DNA from: Deltaproteobacteria bacterium
GTDB taxonomy: Bacteria; Desulfobacterota; JAFDED01
Direction: 5' to 3'
Assembly (NCBI GenBank): GCA_019310535.1
Contig: JAFDED010000022.1
Span: forward strand, 1 to 47,424
DNA length: 47,424 nt
In this document: piece by piece, positions 1 to 9,175 of the stretch
Numbering within the stretch: position 1 is the first letter of the stretch
Layout: the number at the start of each line of letters is the position of its first letter
Position numbers and translations under genes: made by a program
Notes under the pieces: model-generated
The model's input: only the letters and a program-made list of their open reading frames with translations
Databases searched by the model: none
Told to the model about the DNA's origin: nothing

Positions 1-35
1 AGCAAATCCTCTCTTATTGTTGCCTCTGCACCCAT
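1..35 (-). CDS. Possible first codons of a divergent gene leaving the window
   Basis: On the minus strand an ATG at 35 opens a frame (MGAEATIREDL...) that stays open to the window edge, only 11 codons. An AGGAAGG-like ribosome binding site lies about 9 nt upstream. The piece is too short to assign a function. It is listed because the start, ribosome binding site and divergent position relative to the GAPDH genes fit a real gene start, but it could be chance. Confidence 0.22.
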   Translation of the reverse strand, partial: MGAEATIREDL

Positions 36-133
36 TGCTGTATTTCCTTCCATCCTTCCTTACCCATAACTTTTATCCTGACCAGGGGGATACCATGTTC
101 GTTCCGTTTCCCACCTCCTGGAATGAAATTATG

Positions 134-161
134 TTGACTTTTTCTAATAATAATGTAACAT
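134..161 (+). promoter_or_regulatory. Candidate sigma-70 promoter for the GAPDH pair
   Basis: TTGACT at 134-139 and TAACAT at 156-161 are separated by 16 nt, about 115 nt before the first GAPDH start. The surrounding DNA is A/T rich. The -35 is good and the -10 is imperfect; an overlapping TAATAA gives a worse spacing. This is the only recognisable promoter-like element before the two plus-strand genes. Confidence 0.35.
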
Positions 162-276
162 ACTTTCATCAAGTCTTATTTACGTAACGCTCGTTCAAAT
201 ATCTGTATGATGGGTGAATGCAGGACTTCACCGAGATGTAATAAACAGTAATTTTACCATGCCATAAGAGGTGAAC

Positions 277-1281
277 ATGCGCATCAGGGTGGCCATCAAT
301 GGTTTTGGAAGGGTGGGCAGATCCATCGTCCGGGCGGCAAAGGCCCGCCCGGAGATGCAGATGATCGACTTCGTGGGTATCAATGACTTGATGGAACCCA
401 AGCAGTTGGCCATGACCTTGAAGTATGATTCCATCCGCAAGATATACCCCGGCAAGATCAGCATTGTGGGGAATTATATGATCAAGGGCGGGGACAAGAT
501 TGAAATTATTTCGGAGAGGGATCCAGCCAAACTTCCCTGGAAGCGGCTTAACGTAGATGTGGTGGTGGATTGCATCGGCACTTTCACCACCCGGGAACAG
601 TTGGTTCGGCACCTGGATGCCGGCGCCAAAAAGGTGATCCTGGGTGTGCCGCCCGAGGGGGAACTGGACGCCACCATCGTCATGGGAGTCAATGATATGT
701 CTCTTACCGGCGAAGAGACAATCGTTTCCAGCGCTTCGTGTACTACCCACTGTGCAGCTCCGGTATTCAAGGTACTACACCAGAAATTCGGAGTCAGGTG
801 GGGTTTCCTCACAACAGTCCATGCATATACCAATGATCAGAACCTGCTGGATTATCCGCACAAAGACATGCGTCGGGCCCGGGCGGCCGCGCTCTCCATC
901 ATTCCCACAACCACCGGGGCTGTCAAGATGGTGGAAACAGTGATTCCTGAGCTAAAAGGCCGTCTTCAAGGCATGGCCTACCGCGTGCCTGTGGCCGATG
1001 GTTCCGTGTGCGATCTGATGGTGGAACTGGAGCGGGAAACCACCCTGGAAGAAATCAATCAAACGATGCGCAGAGCATCTGTGGGATCATTGCGGGGGAT
1101 CCTGGAGTATGCAACCGAGCCGCTGGTCTCCGTTGACATTGTGAGCAACCCTTACTCCAGCATATTCGATGCAGGGCTGACCCAGGTAATAAACGGAAAT
1201 CTGGCCAAGGTCTCCGCATGGTACGATAACGAGTGGGGCTTTGCGAACAGGATACTGGAATTAATCCAGCGAATTTTCTGA
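277..1281 (+). CDS. gap: Glyceraldehyde-3-phosphate dehydrogenase paralog 1
   Basis: Cytosolic GAPDH of 334 residues (normal family length), interconverting glyceraldehyde-3-phosphate plus NAD and phosphate with 1,3-bisphosphoglycerate. The N-terminal Rossmann motif GFGRVG (residues 9-14) and the acid in VGINDL suggest NAD preference. The catalytic Cys is residue 155 in SSASCTTHC; the catalytic His lies in TTVHAYTNDQ; the C-terminal WYDNEWG motif is intact. The usual motif is SNASCTTNC, so two Asn positions flanking the active Cys are changed (to Ser and His), and the usual STG of the NAD pocket reads CIG. ATG at 277 is preferred over GTG at 271 because AGAGGTG then sits directly upstream and the protein begins MRIRVAINGFG as in the family. 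The second, more canonical copy follows after 56 bp. The enzyme may be active with altered kinetics or may have diverged. Confidence 0.93.
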   Translation: MRIRVAINGFGRVGRSIVRAAKARPEMQMIDFVGINDLMEPKQLAMTLKYDSIRKIYPGKISIVGNYMIKGGDKIEIISERDPAKLPWKRLNVDVVVDCIGTFTTREQLVRHLDAGAKKVILGVPPEGELDATIVMGVNDMSLTGEETIVSSASCTTHCAAPVFKVLHQKFGVRWGFLTTVHAYTNDQNLLDYPHKDMRRARAAALSIIPTTTGAVKMVETVIPELKGRLQGMAYRVPVADGSVCDLMVELERETTLEEINQTMRRASVGSLRGILEYATEPLVSVDIVSNPYSSIFDAGLTQVINGNLAKVSAWYDNEWGFANRILELIQRIF

Positions 1282-1337
1282 GGAAGCTACATATTGTTCT
1301 TCAGAAAATTATAGCAGCAAGCAATTAGGGGGATGTT

Positions 1338-2345
1338 ATGCCGATAAGGGTAGGAATTAACGGCTTTGGACGCATAGGCCGGTCAATTCTCAGGGCTAAC
1401 CGAGGTCTCAGTGAACTGGAGTTCGTGGCGGTCAACGATCTTACCAATCCCGAACAACTGGCGGTAACCCTGAAATACGACTCCATCCACGGGGTTTACG
1501 AGGGAAAGATCAGGGTGGACGGCGACAACATCATCATTGACGGCGACATCATCCGGACCTTTGCCGAGAGGGATCCGGAAAAGATCCCATGGGGGGAGAT
1601 GGGAGTGGACGCAGTTGTGGACTCCACAGGACTCTTCAAAAGTCGAGATGTTCTGGAAAAGCACCTGAAAGCCGGGGCCAAGAAAGTAGTGCTGGCCGTG
1701 CCGCCAAAGGGCGAGATAGACGCCATCATTGTTCTGGGAGTCAACCACCACATCCTCACCGGCGAAGAGCGGATCGTGTCCAATGCTTCATGCACCACCA
1801 ATTGCGCCGCGCCCGTGGTTAAGGTCATCCATGAAAAGTTCGGAATTCGACGGGGGTTCCTCACCACTGTGCATGCGTATACCAATGACCAGCGCTTGCT
1901 GGATTACCCCCACCGAGACATGCGCCGAGCCAGGGCCGCGGCACTATCCATCATACCCACGACCACCGGCGCTGCCAAAACGGTCGAGAAGATAATCCCC
2001 GAGCTTGCAGGCCGCCTGGAAGGCATGGCTTACAGGGTCCCGGTGGCCGATGGTTCCGTTTGCGACCTGATGGTTGAACTGGAGAGGGAAACAGAACCGG
2101 AGGAAGTGAATGAAGCCATGCACAATGCGGCCCTGGGAGAACTCAAGGGAATCCTGGAGTACTGCACAGATCCTATCGTTTCCGTGGATATCGTAGGCAA
2201 CCCGCATTCCAGTATCTTCGATGCGGAGTTAACCCAAATGCTCGAGGGGAACCTGCTCAAGGTCTCATCGTGGTACGACAATGAGTGGGGATACTCCAAT
2301 CGCGTGCTGGAATTGGTGCAGAAGCTGTTCCAGATGGGAAGTTGA
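1338..2345 (+). CDS. gap: Glyceraldehyde-3-phosphate dehydrogenase paralog 2
   Basis: A 335-residue GAPDH with all canonical signatures: GFGRIG dinucleotide loop (residues 9-14), AVNDL, STG in the NAD pocket, SNASCTTNC with catalytic Cys152, TTVHAYTNDQ with the catalytic His, and WYDNEWGYSNR. An AGGGGG ribosome binding site lies 5-7 nt before the ATG. It is collinear with the upstream paralog along its whole length, so the pair arose by tandem duplication. No pgk or tpi follows. Because this copy keeps the consensus active site, it is the likelier main glycolytic/gluconeogenic enzyme. The two genes are probably one transcript. Confidence 0.96.
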   Translation: MPIRVGINGFGRIGRSILRANRGLSELEFVAVNDLTNPEQLAVTLKYDSIHGVYEGKIRVDGDNIIIDGDIIRTFAERDPEKIPWGEMGVDAVVDSTGLFKSRDVLEKHLKAGAKKVVLAVPPKGEIDAIIVLGVNHHILTGEERIVSNASCTTNCAAPVVKVIHEKFGIRRGFLTTVHAYTNDQRLLDYPHRDMRRARAAALSIIPTTTGAAKTVEKIIPELAGRLEGMAYRVPVADGSVCDLMVELERETEPEEVNEAMHNAALGELKGILEYCTDPIVSVDIVGNPHSSIFDAELTQMLEGNLLKVSSWYDNEWGYSNRVLELVQKLFQMGS

Positions 2346-2768
2346 GCAAAAAATGCCCGGTGCCCGGAACGACCACCAAGGACAGGGACGTGATCACCGT
2401 GGATGGTGTGCTCATCCGACAGCTATATAAGAGAATTCCTTTGACTGAATTAGCGGATACGGGGCAACATTCACCGTATATCTTCTGCCTCAATCTTCGA
2501 TACGTTGTTTGGTAATCGCCACATATCTCGGAAAAGGGCCATCCAGTCCACCCTCTTTTTTCTTCCAGGAAATGTTGAAAAGTTATACAAGTAACTGCCA
2601 AGGGGATACGGGTGGGGATAACATTCCGTAAATCTATACTGAGCTTTGCTGCGATTGCTCCCTATGGTGTTACGTAAAAAATAGAAATTAGAATTATTAT
2701 GAATAATCATTTAAAAGCAATATAATTAAATGGTTATGCAGTAAACCCGTGCAGCCACCTGACCATTT

Positions 2769-2805
2769 TCATGCTCCGCGGGTGCAGCCCCTGAATGACA
2801 ATTAC
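2769..2805 (+). repeat. 37-bp direct repeat, copy 1
   Basis: Identical over 37 bases to 13228-13264, same orientation. It begins TCATGCTCCGCGGG and ends TGAATGACAATTAC. A partial degenerate copy (GTGCAGCCACCTGA) lies 20 bp upstream. Both full copies are intergenic: this one is 65 bp past the argG stop, the other 14 bp before the yhaN start. Flanks outside the 37 bases do not match except for a gapped TCTGT. Confidence 0.9.
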
Positions 2806-2826
2806 GTTCTGTAAGATCTACTTCGG

Positions 2827-2841
2827 GCAAACCTCGTTTGC
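2827..2841 (-). terminator. Small hairpin past argG
   Basis: GCAAAC and GTTTGC form a 6-bp stem with a 3-nt loop, 30 bp past the argG stop in the minus direction. It is not followed by a run of T, so a terminator role is weak. It is the only hairpin at the expected place for ending the argB-argD-argG transcript. Confidence 0.25.
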
Positions 2842-2870
2842 GCTGTGTACAGAATAAACATGGGTAATTA

Positions 2871-4079
2871 TCACTTGCCTGTCATGGCCCTGATGCGCAG
2901 GCGAAGTGCGTTGAGGCGGATGAAACCCGTGGCGTCTCCTTGCTCATAGCCTCCCGCCTGGTCGAAGCTCACCATATCCTTTCGGTACAGCGAGTATGGC
3001 GATCGCCTCCCAAGAATGATACAGTTTCCTTTATACAGCCTGAGCCGGACTGTGCCGGTGACCCTTTCCTGGGAAGCGTCAATCATTTTCTGCATCAATT
3101 CACGCTCGGGAGAGAACCAGTAACCGAAGTAGATCAGGCGCGAGTACTGGGGGATCAAGCTGTCGCGCAGGTGGATGACCTCTCGATCCAGGGTGATGGA
3201 CTCCACTGCCCGGTGAGCCGCTTGGAGCACTGTGCCGCCAGGGGTTTCGTAGACCCCCCTGGATTTCATCCCCACGTAGCGATTCTCCACCAGGTCCACC
3301 CGCCCGATTCCGTTACTTCCTGCCACGTCGTTGAGATAAGTCAGCAGCTCAGCCGGAGTCATACGCCGGCCATCCACGGCCACAGGGTTTCCTTTCTCGA
3401 AATCTATCTCCATCTCAGCAGGTCGGTCAGGTGCCCGCAGGGGGGGGACGGTATAATGATACATGTCTGCGGGCGGCTCGGACCATGGGTCTTCCAGAAC
3501 CCCTCCCTCGAAACTGATGTGCAGCAGATTCTGGTCGATGCTGTAAGGCTTCTCCACACTTGCTGTTACCGGAATGCCGTGTGTGTCGGCATACGCCAGC
3601 AGTTCGGGTCGGCCGGTGAACGTCCACAGTGGGTCTCGCCACGGTGCGATGATGGCTATGTTCGGCTCCAGGGCCATATACGTGAGTTCAAATCTGACCT
3701 GGTCGTTTCCCTTACCGGTGGCGCCGTGGCTGACGGCATCAGCCCCAAGCTTTCGGACGAGCTGGATTTGACCCATGGCAATGCAGGGCCGGGCGATGGA
3801 GGTTCCCAGCAGGTAGCCCTGTTCGTAAATGGCGTTGGCCCGCAGCATGGGAAACACAAAATCCCGCACAAACTCCTCACGACGGTCTTCGATGACCACC
3901 TGGGATGCTCCTGTGGCCTCGCCCTTGCGGCGGACTTCGTCCATGTCGTCCCCCTGCCCTATATCAGCACAATAGGCCACCACATCACACTTGTATGTCT
4001 CTTTGAGCCACCGGAGGATAACCGATGTGTCCAATCCTCCCGAATAAGCCAGCACCACTTTGCTGAAACGCCTTACCAT
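2871..4079 (-). CDS. argG: Argininosuccinate synthase
   Basis: A 402-residue cytosolic enzyme joining citrulline and aspartate with ATP to give argininosuccinate, the penultimate arginine step. The N-terminal ATP-pyrophosphatase loop AYSGGLDTS (residues 10-18) is intact. Further family motifs are [17 protein letters not shown] (here [13 protein letters not shown]), [14 protein letters not shown] and [19 protein letters not shown]. The start is set at ATG 4079 rather than an upstream ATG at 4100, because a strong AGGAGG lies 4 nt before 4079 and the protein then begins [15 protein letters not shown]. It is the last gene of argB-argD-argG. The partner lyase argH and the transcarbamylase argF are not in the window; argF is commonly found between argD and argG in related genomes, so it is absent from its usual slot. 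Confidence 0.97.
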   Translation of the reverse strand: MVRRFSKVVLAYSGGLDTSVILRWLKETYKCDVVAYCADIGQGDDMDEVRRKGEATGASQVVIEDRREEFVRDFVFPMLRANAIYEQGYLLGTSIARPCIAMGQIQLVRKLGADAVSHGATGKGNDQVRFELTYMALEPNIAIIAPWRDPLWTFTGRPELLAYADTHGIPVTASVEKPYSIDQNLLHISFEGGVLEDPWSEPPADMYHYTVPPLRAPDRPAEMEIDFEKGNPVAVDGRRMTPAELLTYLNDVAGSNGIGRVDLVENRYVGMKSRGVYETPGGTVLQAAHRAVESITLDREVIHLRDSLIPQYSRLIYFGYWFSPERELMQKMIDASQERVTGTVRLRLYKGNCIILGRRSPYSLYRKDMVSFDQAGGYEQGDATGFIRLNALRLRIRAMTGK

Positions 4080-4256
4080 CTCTCCTCCTGTCGATCCCAC
4101 GGGGTTTTGTCAAATCCGCTATTTTGAGAAGATATTTTGACAGAATAACTGAATAAACTGGATTTTCCTTTTTTTCCTGTTGTCCTGTTTGTCCTGTCGA
4201 AATTTTTCTGCGAAAGTAAAAGACGAATTCTAAAATCGTCTTGGTGAGGGCTTTTA

Positions 4257-5450
4257 TTACTCTGCCTCCGCCAGCAGTTCGTCCAGCGTCTCCAGAAGGG
4301 CATTGACTTGCTCTTTCTGGACAACCAGAGGCGGCACGAACCGCAGGATTTTATCCGCGGTGCAGTTTATAAGGAATCCTTTTTCCATGGCCTTGCTCAC
4401 GAGACCGCCTCCGGGGATGGTGAGTTCAATGGCCAGAATCAATCCAAGCCCGCGGACTTCCTTGATAACATTGTGTCGATCCTTCAGCCTATTAAGGCCC
4501 TCACGGAAATGCACCCCCACATCCTGCGCGTGAGCAAGGAGTTCCCCCTGAAGCATGCGTTTCATGACGACGATCCCCGCAGCAGTGGCCAGAAAATTGC
4601 CCCCGAAAGTGGAAGCGTGGGTTCCTGGTGAGAAGCTTTCGGCCACCTCATCAACGGCTATCATAGCACCAATGGGGAACCCTCCGGCCAGGGATTTGGC
4701 CAGGGTCATAATGTGGGGTTTCACGTCAAAGTGCTCATATGCGAAAAGCAGTCCCGTGCGTCCAATGCCCACCTGCACCTCGTCAAAAATCAGGAGGATA
4801 TTCCGCTGGTCGCACATCTCCCTCAGGCCCTTCAGATAGTCCGGAGACGGCATGTTGACGCCACCCTCCCCCTGTATGGGCTCAACCAGGACGGCGCACG
4901 TCTGATCCGTAACCGCTCCCGCCGCAGCCTCCAGGTTATTGAAAGGCACGTGGTCAAATCCTGTCACAAGTGGAGCAAATCCCTTATGGAATTTTTTCTG
5001 GCCCGTTGCACTCACAGTGGCCAGAGTACGGCCATGGAAGGATTCATTCATACAGATGATGCGGTATGCGTCCTCACGGCCTTGATCCTTGGCGTATTTT
5101 CTGGCCAGCTTGATGGCGGCCTCATTGGCCTCGGCCCCGCTGTTGCAAAAGAAGACCTTATCTCCGAAGGAATTCTCAACCAGGAGGCGCGCCAGTTGAA
5201 TCTGGGGTTCGATATGGTACAGGTTCGACGTGTGTATGAGCCGCCCGGCCTGATGCTGAATGGCCTCCACCAGTTCCGGCGGGCGGTGGCCAAGGTTGCA
5301 TACTGCAATTCCCGCCACGAAATCCAGGTATTTCTTGCCGTCCACATCAGTAATCACGCAACCCTCCCCCTTCTCAGGGGCAATGGGAAACCGCTTATAG
5401 GTGGCCATAAGGTATTTTTCCGCTTCTTGAATCAGCGACTGGGTTCTCAT
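4257..5450 (-). CDS. argD: Acetylornithine aminotransferase
   Basis: A 397-residue class III PLP aminotransferase converting N-acetylglutamate semialdehyde to N-acetylornithine with glutamate as donor. Visible motifs: NSGAEANEAAIKLAR (phosphate/PLP binding, residues 103-117), Asp223 in IFDEVQVGIGRTG contacting the PLP ring nitrogen, and the Schiff-base Lys252 in TLAKSLAGGFPIGAM. A GGAGAGG ribosome binding site lies 7 nt before the ATG. It follows argB after 295 bp and precedes argG by 177 bp, looser spacing than a tight operon. Ornithine or succinylornithine aminotransferases are close relatives, but the arg context supports ArgD. Confidence 0.95.
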   Translation of the reverse strand: MRTQSLIQEAEKYLMATYKRFPIAPEKGEGCVITDVDGKKYLDFVAGIAVCNLGHRPPELVEAIQHQAGRLIHTSNLYHIEPQIQLARLLVENSFGDKVFFCNSGAEANEAAIKLARKYAKDQGREDAYRIICMNESFHGRTLATVSATGQKKFHKGFAPLVTGFDHVPFNNLEAAAGAVTDQTCAVLVEPIQGEGGVNMPSPDYLKGLREMCDQRNILLIFDEVQVGIGRTGLLFAYEHFDVKPHIMTLAKSLAGGFPIGAMIAVDEVAESFSPGTHASTFGGNFLATAAGIVVMKRMLQGELLAHAQDVGVHFREGLNRLKDRHNVIKEVRGLGLILAIELTIPGGGLVSKAMEKGFLINCTADKILRFVPPLVVQKEQVNALLETLDELLAEAE

Positions 5451-5745
5451 ATTTCGCCTCTCCTGTAAAATAGCGTCTTATCAATGCAAAATGCAAGATT
5501 AGCACTTAGCATTTAAAATTAAAGGAAAAAGGTTTTTTTCATAACCTCCATCCTTCAGCCATTTTCCTCCATCATTTCCCCTTCTCCTTTAACCTTTCCC
5601 CTTTCTCCTTGTTAATTGATAATTTTCCAAATTTTCTTCAAGTAGAAGCACGTGTACTAAACCGGGAATTGCTCTTCAACCATAAAATCATTGATAATTC
5701 AAATCACTTAACCTTTTGCATTGTTAATGTTGTATTTTGCATTGA
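5451..5745. other. argB-argD intergenic region
   Basis: About 295 bp without a gene, A/T rich. A 13-bp inverted match (ATCAATGCAAAAT at 5480-5492 and its complement at 5734-5746) brackets it, the right arm touching the argB stop. A pyrimidine-rich stretch at 5545-5610 carries several CCTTTCCCC-like tracts. No promoter for argD is recognised. Confidence 0.5.
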
Positions 5746-6618
5746 TCAACCCACAATCTGGGTTCCTATTCCCTTATCAGTGAACATCTCCAGCAAGATG
5801 GCGTGCTCCACGCGGCCATCGATAATGTGAACTTTGGATACTCCCGCCTCAAGGCCTTCGATGCAACACCGGACCTTGGGCAACATTCCTCCCGAAATTG
5901 TCCCGTCGGCCATGAGCCGCCTGATCTGTTGGATATCGATGGAAGAGATAAGATCTTTTTTCGAGTTCATTATCCCCTCTACGTCTGTCAACAGAATAAA
6001 TTTTTCGGCGCGCAGGGCGCCGGCCACCTTGCCTGCCACAAGGTCGGCATTAATGTTGTATGTCTGACCATCCTCCCCAACACCCACAGGGGCAACCACG
6101 GGGATGAATCCGTTCTGCTGCAGGGCATCGATGACATCGGTCTGAACCATTTCCACCTCACCCACCAGACCCAGATCTGAATCGCGTCGGATCCGGCCGT
6201 CGGGTCCCCGCAGCCACAGCTTTCGTGCTCTGATGAGGCCGCCGTCCTTGCCGCACAGGCCCACCGCCCGTCCCCCGCACTGGTGGATCAGGTTTACGAT
6301 GTCTTTGTTAATCCGTCCTACCAGCACCATCTCCACCACTTCCATGGTCTCGGGGTCGGTTACCCGCATCCCCTCCACAAAGCGGATCTCTATGCCCAGG
6401 CGCTTCAGGAAATGCCCGATCTGCGGCCCACCGCCGTGGACCACCACAGGAAGGATGCCCACGTATTTCAGCAAGACCACATCCTTGACGAAGCTCATCA
6501 GCTCCTTTTGCGCCATGGCCGCACCTCCGTACTTGATCACCATTCGCTTGCCGGCGAACTGACGGATGTACGGCAGCGCTTCCAGAAGGACATTGGCCTT
6601 ATCGATAAGATGCTGCAT
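5746..6618 (-). CDS. argB: Acetylglutamate kinase
   Basis: A 290-residue amino acid kinase phosphorylating N-acetylglutamate, the second arginine step. Motifs: KYGG (residues 29-32), VVHGGGPQI, the substrate/ATP segment [23 protein letters not shown] and SGGMLPKV. About 28 residues precede the KYGG motif ([14 protein letters not shown]). This N-terminal helix is characteristic of the hexameric, arginine-inhibited enzymes of Pseudomonas and Thermotoga and absent from the E. coli type, so feedback inhibition by arginine is inferred. An AGAAGAG weak ribosome binding site precedes the ATG. It starts 129 bp after the mrr stop. Confidence 0.96.
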   Translation of the reverse strand: MQHLIDKANVLLEALPYIRQFAGKRMVIKYGGAAMAQKELMSFVKDVVLLKYVGILPVVVHGGGPQIGHFLKRLGIEIRFVEGMRVTDPETMEVVEMVLVGRINKDIVNLIHQCGGRAVGLCGKDGGLIRARKLWLRGPDGRIRRDSDLGLVGEVEMVQTDVIDALQQNGFIPVVAPVGVGEDGQTYNINADLVAGKVAGALRAEKFILLTDVEGIMNSKKDLISSIDIQQIRRLMADGTISGGMLPKVRCCIEGLEAGVSKVHIIDGRVEHAILLEMFTDKGIGTQIVG

Positions 6619-6747
6619 AAACTCTTCTGCCTTGCCAGTAATAATCGCGCCTTGGATTCCTCATGCTCGGGGGCTCATTTTGATCTCAAAACAGAACACG
6701 GCCCAGGAGATGCAACGTTTCGATCAGCCTTGGCTGTATGGGACGCC

Positions 6748-7575
6748 CTATTCAGACGTTGCAAGGAAATAAATAGGTCTAAGCGGGAGCAGGCTCTTAT
6801 CCTCGTCTTTAAGCTTATTGTAAAACTCTCGCCATAAGTTGATGAAACGGTGAAGGTCGATCAGTTCAACATGAACATGGGAACTGCGTGCAGCTGCCCG
6901 CGCCTCAGGTGAAAAACCGCCAGTAGATACAAAGATTCCCACATCCCCTTCCTTTTGTAACAATCCCATGAGTTGACGCACTTCCTGAACGGGTGCTGCA
7001 GATTGCCTGTGTTTGATCTGGATCTGTATTCTGGGCGATTCGGTACCAAGAGGGTCTCGGTACGCAACAATGTCCACCCCTCCGTCTTTCCCTTTCGGCG
7101 CAACAAAAGGCGTATAATAACCCATCCCCCGAAGCATCGCGGCCACGAGATCTTGAAATTCATAAGGGTTCTTCGCATTTATAAACTTCTCAAGTCCTTC
7201 GATTGCCCTTTGCTCTATGAGTTCATATGGAAGTATTTCGGCAGTGGGTTCTGCGACCGTTTCATCTTTATGAGTATCAGGCTGTTCAGATTTCCATTTG
7301 GCATATGCGACCTTAGCCTGTTCAAAGAGTCGATCAGCGCCTAGTTTGAGAGCCTCTTCACCTTCCGGGGTTAAATGCCATATACCGCCTTTCCTAACCA
7401 GGTATCCAGCCTTGACGTAATAGATACTCATTAAATGTAAAATCGATTCCCACCGAACGTTGCCACTTCTCCCGTATCTTTCTTTTGCCCAATCGTCCAG
7501 GTCAACTTCTTTCTCGATCTCCTTGAGGAGGTCGCGCACAGGCATTTCTTTCTCGTTTTCACGCAAGATACTCAA
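6748..7575 (-). CDS. mrr: Mrr-type restriction endonuclease; 5' end apparently frameshifted
   Basis: A 275-residue form from a TTG start. Residues ~1-90 form the winged-helix Mrr N-terminal domain (LLKEIEKEVDLDDWAKERYG, then a GIWHLTPEGEEAL wing). Residues ~130-250 form the PD-(D/E)xK Mrr catalytic domain: EFQDLVAAML, Asp in GKDGGVDIVAY, the QIK of IQIQIKHR in place of ExK, and GIFVSTGGFSPEARAAA. Members cleave modified (methylated) DNA. No ATG starts this frame. Upstream, ATG 7637 has AAGGAG 10 nt before it and reads MIKQK into an A7 run at 7621-7627; one extra A would join it to this frame, giving MIKQKKFSPSSTLGAKVIYAALSILRE, a plausible complete N-terminus. Read unshifted, that frame stops at a TGA overlapping the TTG. 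The gene sits between hslU and argB and looks like an insertion in a housekeeping block. Confidence 0.85.
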   Translation of the reverse strand: MSILRENEKEMPVRDLLKEIEKEVDLDDWAKERYGRSGNVRWESILHLMSIYYVKAGYLVRKGGIWHLTPEGEEALKLGADRLFEQAKVAYAKWKSEQPDTHKDETVAEPTAEILPYELIEQRAIEGLEKFINAKNPYEFQDLVAAMLRGMGYYTPFVAPKGKDGGVDIVAYRDPLGTESPRIQIQIKHRQSAAPVQEVRQLMGLLQKEGDVGIFVSTGGFSPEARAAARSSHVHVELIDLHRFINLWREFYNKLKDEDKSLLPLRPIYFLATSE

Positions 7576-7616
7576 TGCCGCATATATAACTTTTGCGCCA
7601 AGAGTGCTCGAAGGTG

Positions 7617-7637
7617 AAAATTTTTTTGTTTGATCAT
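7617..7637 (-). promoter_or_regulatory. ATG followed by A7-T4 tract: probable frameshift or slippage site
   Basis: In the minus direction ATG (7637-7635) is followed by ATCAAAC, seven A and four T. The frame from this ATG and the mrr frame differ by one base exactly at the A run. A run of A7 is prone to replication slippage, transcriptional slippage or sequencing error. With A8 the mrr frame would be continuous from a well-placed start. Confidence 0.5.
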
Positions 7638-7800
7638 GCGCTTTTTACTCCTTCCCCGTCAGCGGAGCATATGAACTAGCCTGGATAACCCAAGATCGCA
7701 ATGCATCAGATAAAGTTGTTAAACTTAATCTTTTTCAAAGACCCTCAAAAAAATAAAACGACACCGCGGCCTCGGGGCCTGAAACAGCAAGATGGAAAGC

Positions 7801-9171
7801 CTACAGGATATACCGGCTCAAATCTTCATCCTCCACCACATCCCGGAGGCGTTGCTGTACGTAGTGGACGTCTATGACCACCTGCTTGTTTTCCATGTCA
7901 GGAGCGTTAAAAGAGAGATCCTCCAGGAGTTTCTCCATGATGGTGTGGAGCCGACGGGCGCCGATGTTCTCCGTGCGATCGTTGACGCGTTCTGCAATGC
8001 GGGCGATCTCCTCAACGGCTTCGGGAAGAAATGTGAGATCGATCCCCTCGGTCTCTATCATGGCCATGTACTGTTTGGTGAGCGCATTTTCAGGTTCCGT
8101 GAGAATACGCACGAATTCTTTCGCCCCCAGAGAGTCCAGTTCCACCCGCAACGGGAACCGCCCTTGCATTTCCGGAATAAGGTCCGAGGGTTTATGAGCA
8201 TGGAACGCGCCTGCGGCGATGAAAAGAATGTGGTCCGTTTTGACCACCCCGTATTTGGTGCTCACCGAAGAACCCTCTACAATAGGCAGCAGGTCGCGCT
8301 GGACCCCTTCACGAGAGACGTCGGGTCCGTGCGAGGTACCGCTGCCCACGATCTTGTCCAGCTCATCCAGGAAGATTATGCCTCCCTGCTCCACCCTCTC
8401 TTTGGCGATCTTGACCACTCGATCCATGTCAATGAGCCTGCTGGATTCCTCTTGTACAAGGATCTCCATGGCCTCTGAAACCTTCACCTTCCGCCTCTTG
8501 GTCTGCTTGGGCAGGATATTGCTGAACATATCCTTCAGGTTGATGTCCATCTCCTCCATGCCCTGAGCGGAGAAGATCTCGATAACGGGCATGGCGGAGG
8601 CGGTAATCTCGATGTCTACATAGCGCTCGTCCAGTTCACCCCTGCGCAGTTTCTGCCGAAACTTCTCCCTGGTGCTGATTCGATCCTGAACGGGGGGAAC
8701 AGCCACGTCAGAACTTGTAGACACAGGCCCGGGTTGGGCCTGAGAGACAGTGCGCGGGTGTGGCAGGAGTATGTCCAAAAGCCGTTCCTCGGCTACCTCT
8801 CGGGCTTTGGCCTGGACCTTCTCCCGCTCCTCTTCACGGGTCATGTTGATCCCGATTTCCATAAGATCTCGGATCATGGACTCCACGTCGCGGCCGACGT
8901 ACCCAACCTCGGTAAACTTGGAAGCCTCGATCTTGAGGAAGGGAGACTGGGCCAGGCGGGCCAGTCTGCGCGCAATCTCGGTTTTCCCCACGCCGGTGGG
9001 GCCGATCATAATGATGTTTTTTGGAGCAATCTCGTCCTTGAGCTCTTCGCTCACCTGCTGGCGGCGCCACCGGTTTCGGAGAGCTATAGACACTGCTTTC
9101 TTGGCCTTGTGTTGACCGACAACGTATTTGTCAAGCTCTGAGACGATCTCTCGCGGTGTAAAAGTTTGCAT
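7801..9171 (-). CDS. hslU: HslU ATPase subunit of the HslUV protease
   Basis: A 456-residue AAA+ unfoldase that docks on HslV and feeds it substrates. Walker A GPTGVGKT (57-64), the pore-loop motif GYVGRD (90-95), a charged I-domain insert (~110-230), Walker [11 protein letters not shown] (265-274), a sensor/arginine region ([18 protein letters not shown]), and the C-terminal YIL that inserts into HslV. Length is typical. The ATG lies 4 bp past the hslV stop, so the two are translationally linked. The downstream mrr gene is separated by about 160-225 bp. Confidence 0.98.
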   Translation of the reverse strand: MQTFTPREIVSELDKYVVGQHKAKKAVSIALRNRWRRQQVSEELKDEIAPKNIIMIGPTGVGKTEIARRLARLAQSPFLKIEASKFTEVGYVGRDVESMIRDLMEIGINMTREEEREKVQAKAREVAEERLLDILLPHPRTVSQAQPGPVSTSSDVAVPPVQDRISTREKFRQKLRRGELDERYVDIEITASAMPVIEIFSAQGMEEMDINLKDMFSNILPKQTKRRKVKVSEAMEILVQEESSRLIDMDRVVKIAKERVEQGGIIFLDELDKIVGSGTSHGPDVSREGVQRDLLPIVEGSSVSTKYGVVKTDHILFIAAGAFHAHKPSDLIPEMQGRFPLRVELDSLGAKEFVRILTEPENALTKQYMAMIETEGIDLTFLPEAVEEIARIAERVNDRTENIGARRLHTIMEKLLEDLSFNAPDMENKQVVIDVHYVQQRLRDVVEDEDLSRYIL

Positions 9172-9175
9172 TATA

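Larger units (their letters stand above)
2346..2870. other. Convergent intergenic region between gap and argG
   Basis: No credible gene. The region separates the plus-strand gap pair from the convergent arginine genes. It holds the first copy of the 37-bp direct repeat (2769-2805), a degenerate partial copy just before it (GTGCAGCCACCTGA, 2749-2762), and a small hairpin at 2827-2841. No strong T-tract terminator is evident for either side. Confidence 0.6.

Noticed and set aside
2940-4127. Long plus-strand open frame of 395 codons opposite argG
   Set aside because: It is the antisense shadow of argG, with no ribosome binding site and no family similarity.
5480-5746. 13-bp inverted match around the argB-argD gap
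   Set aside because: A/T-rich TTTTGCATT tracts recur in several gaps here, so low complexity is a sufficient explanation for a mobile-element claim.
7768-7779. GGCC-CCGA-GGCC hairpin followed by TTTTATTTTTTT past hslU on the minus strand
   Set aside because: The stem is only 4 bp and the T-run starts 9 nt after it, so it is a poor intrinsic terminator.
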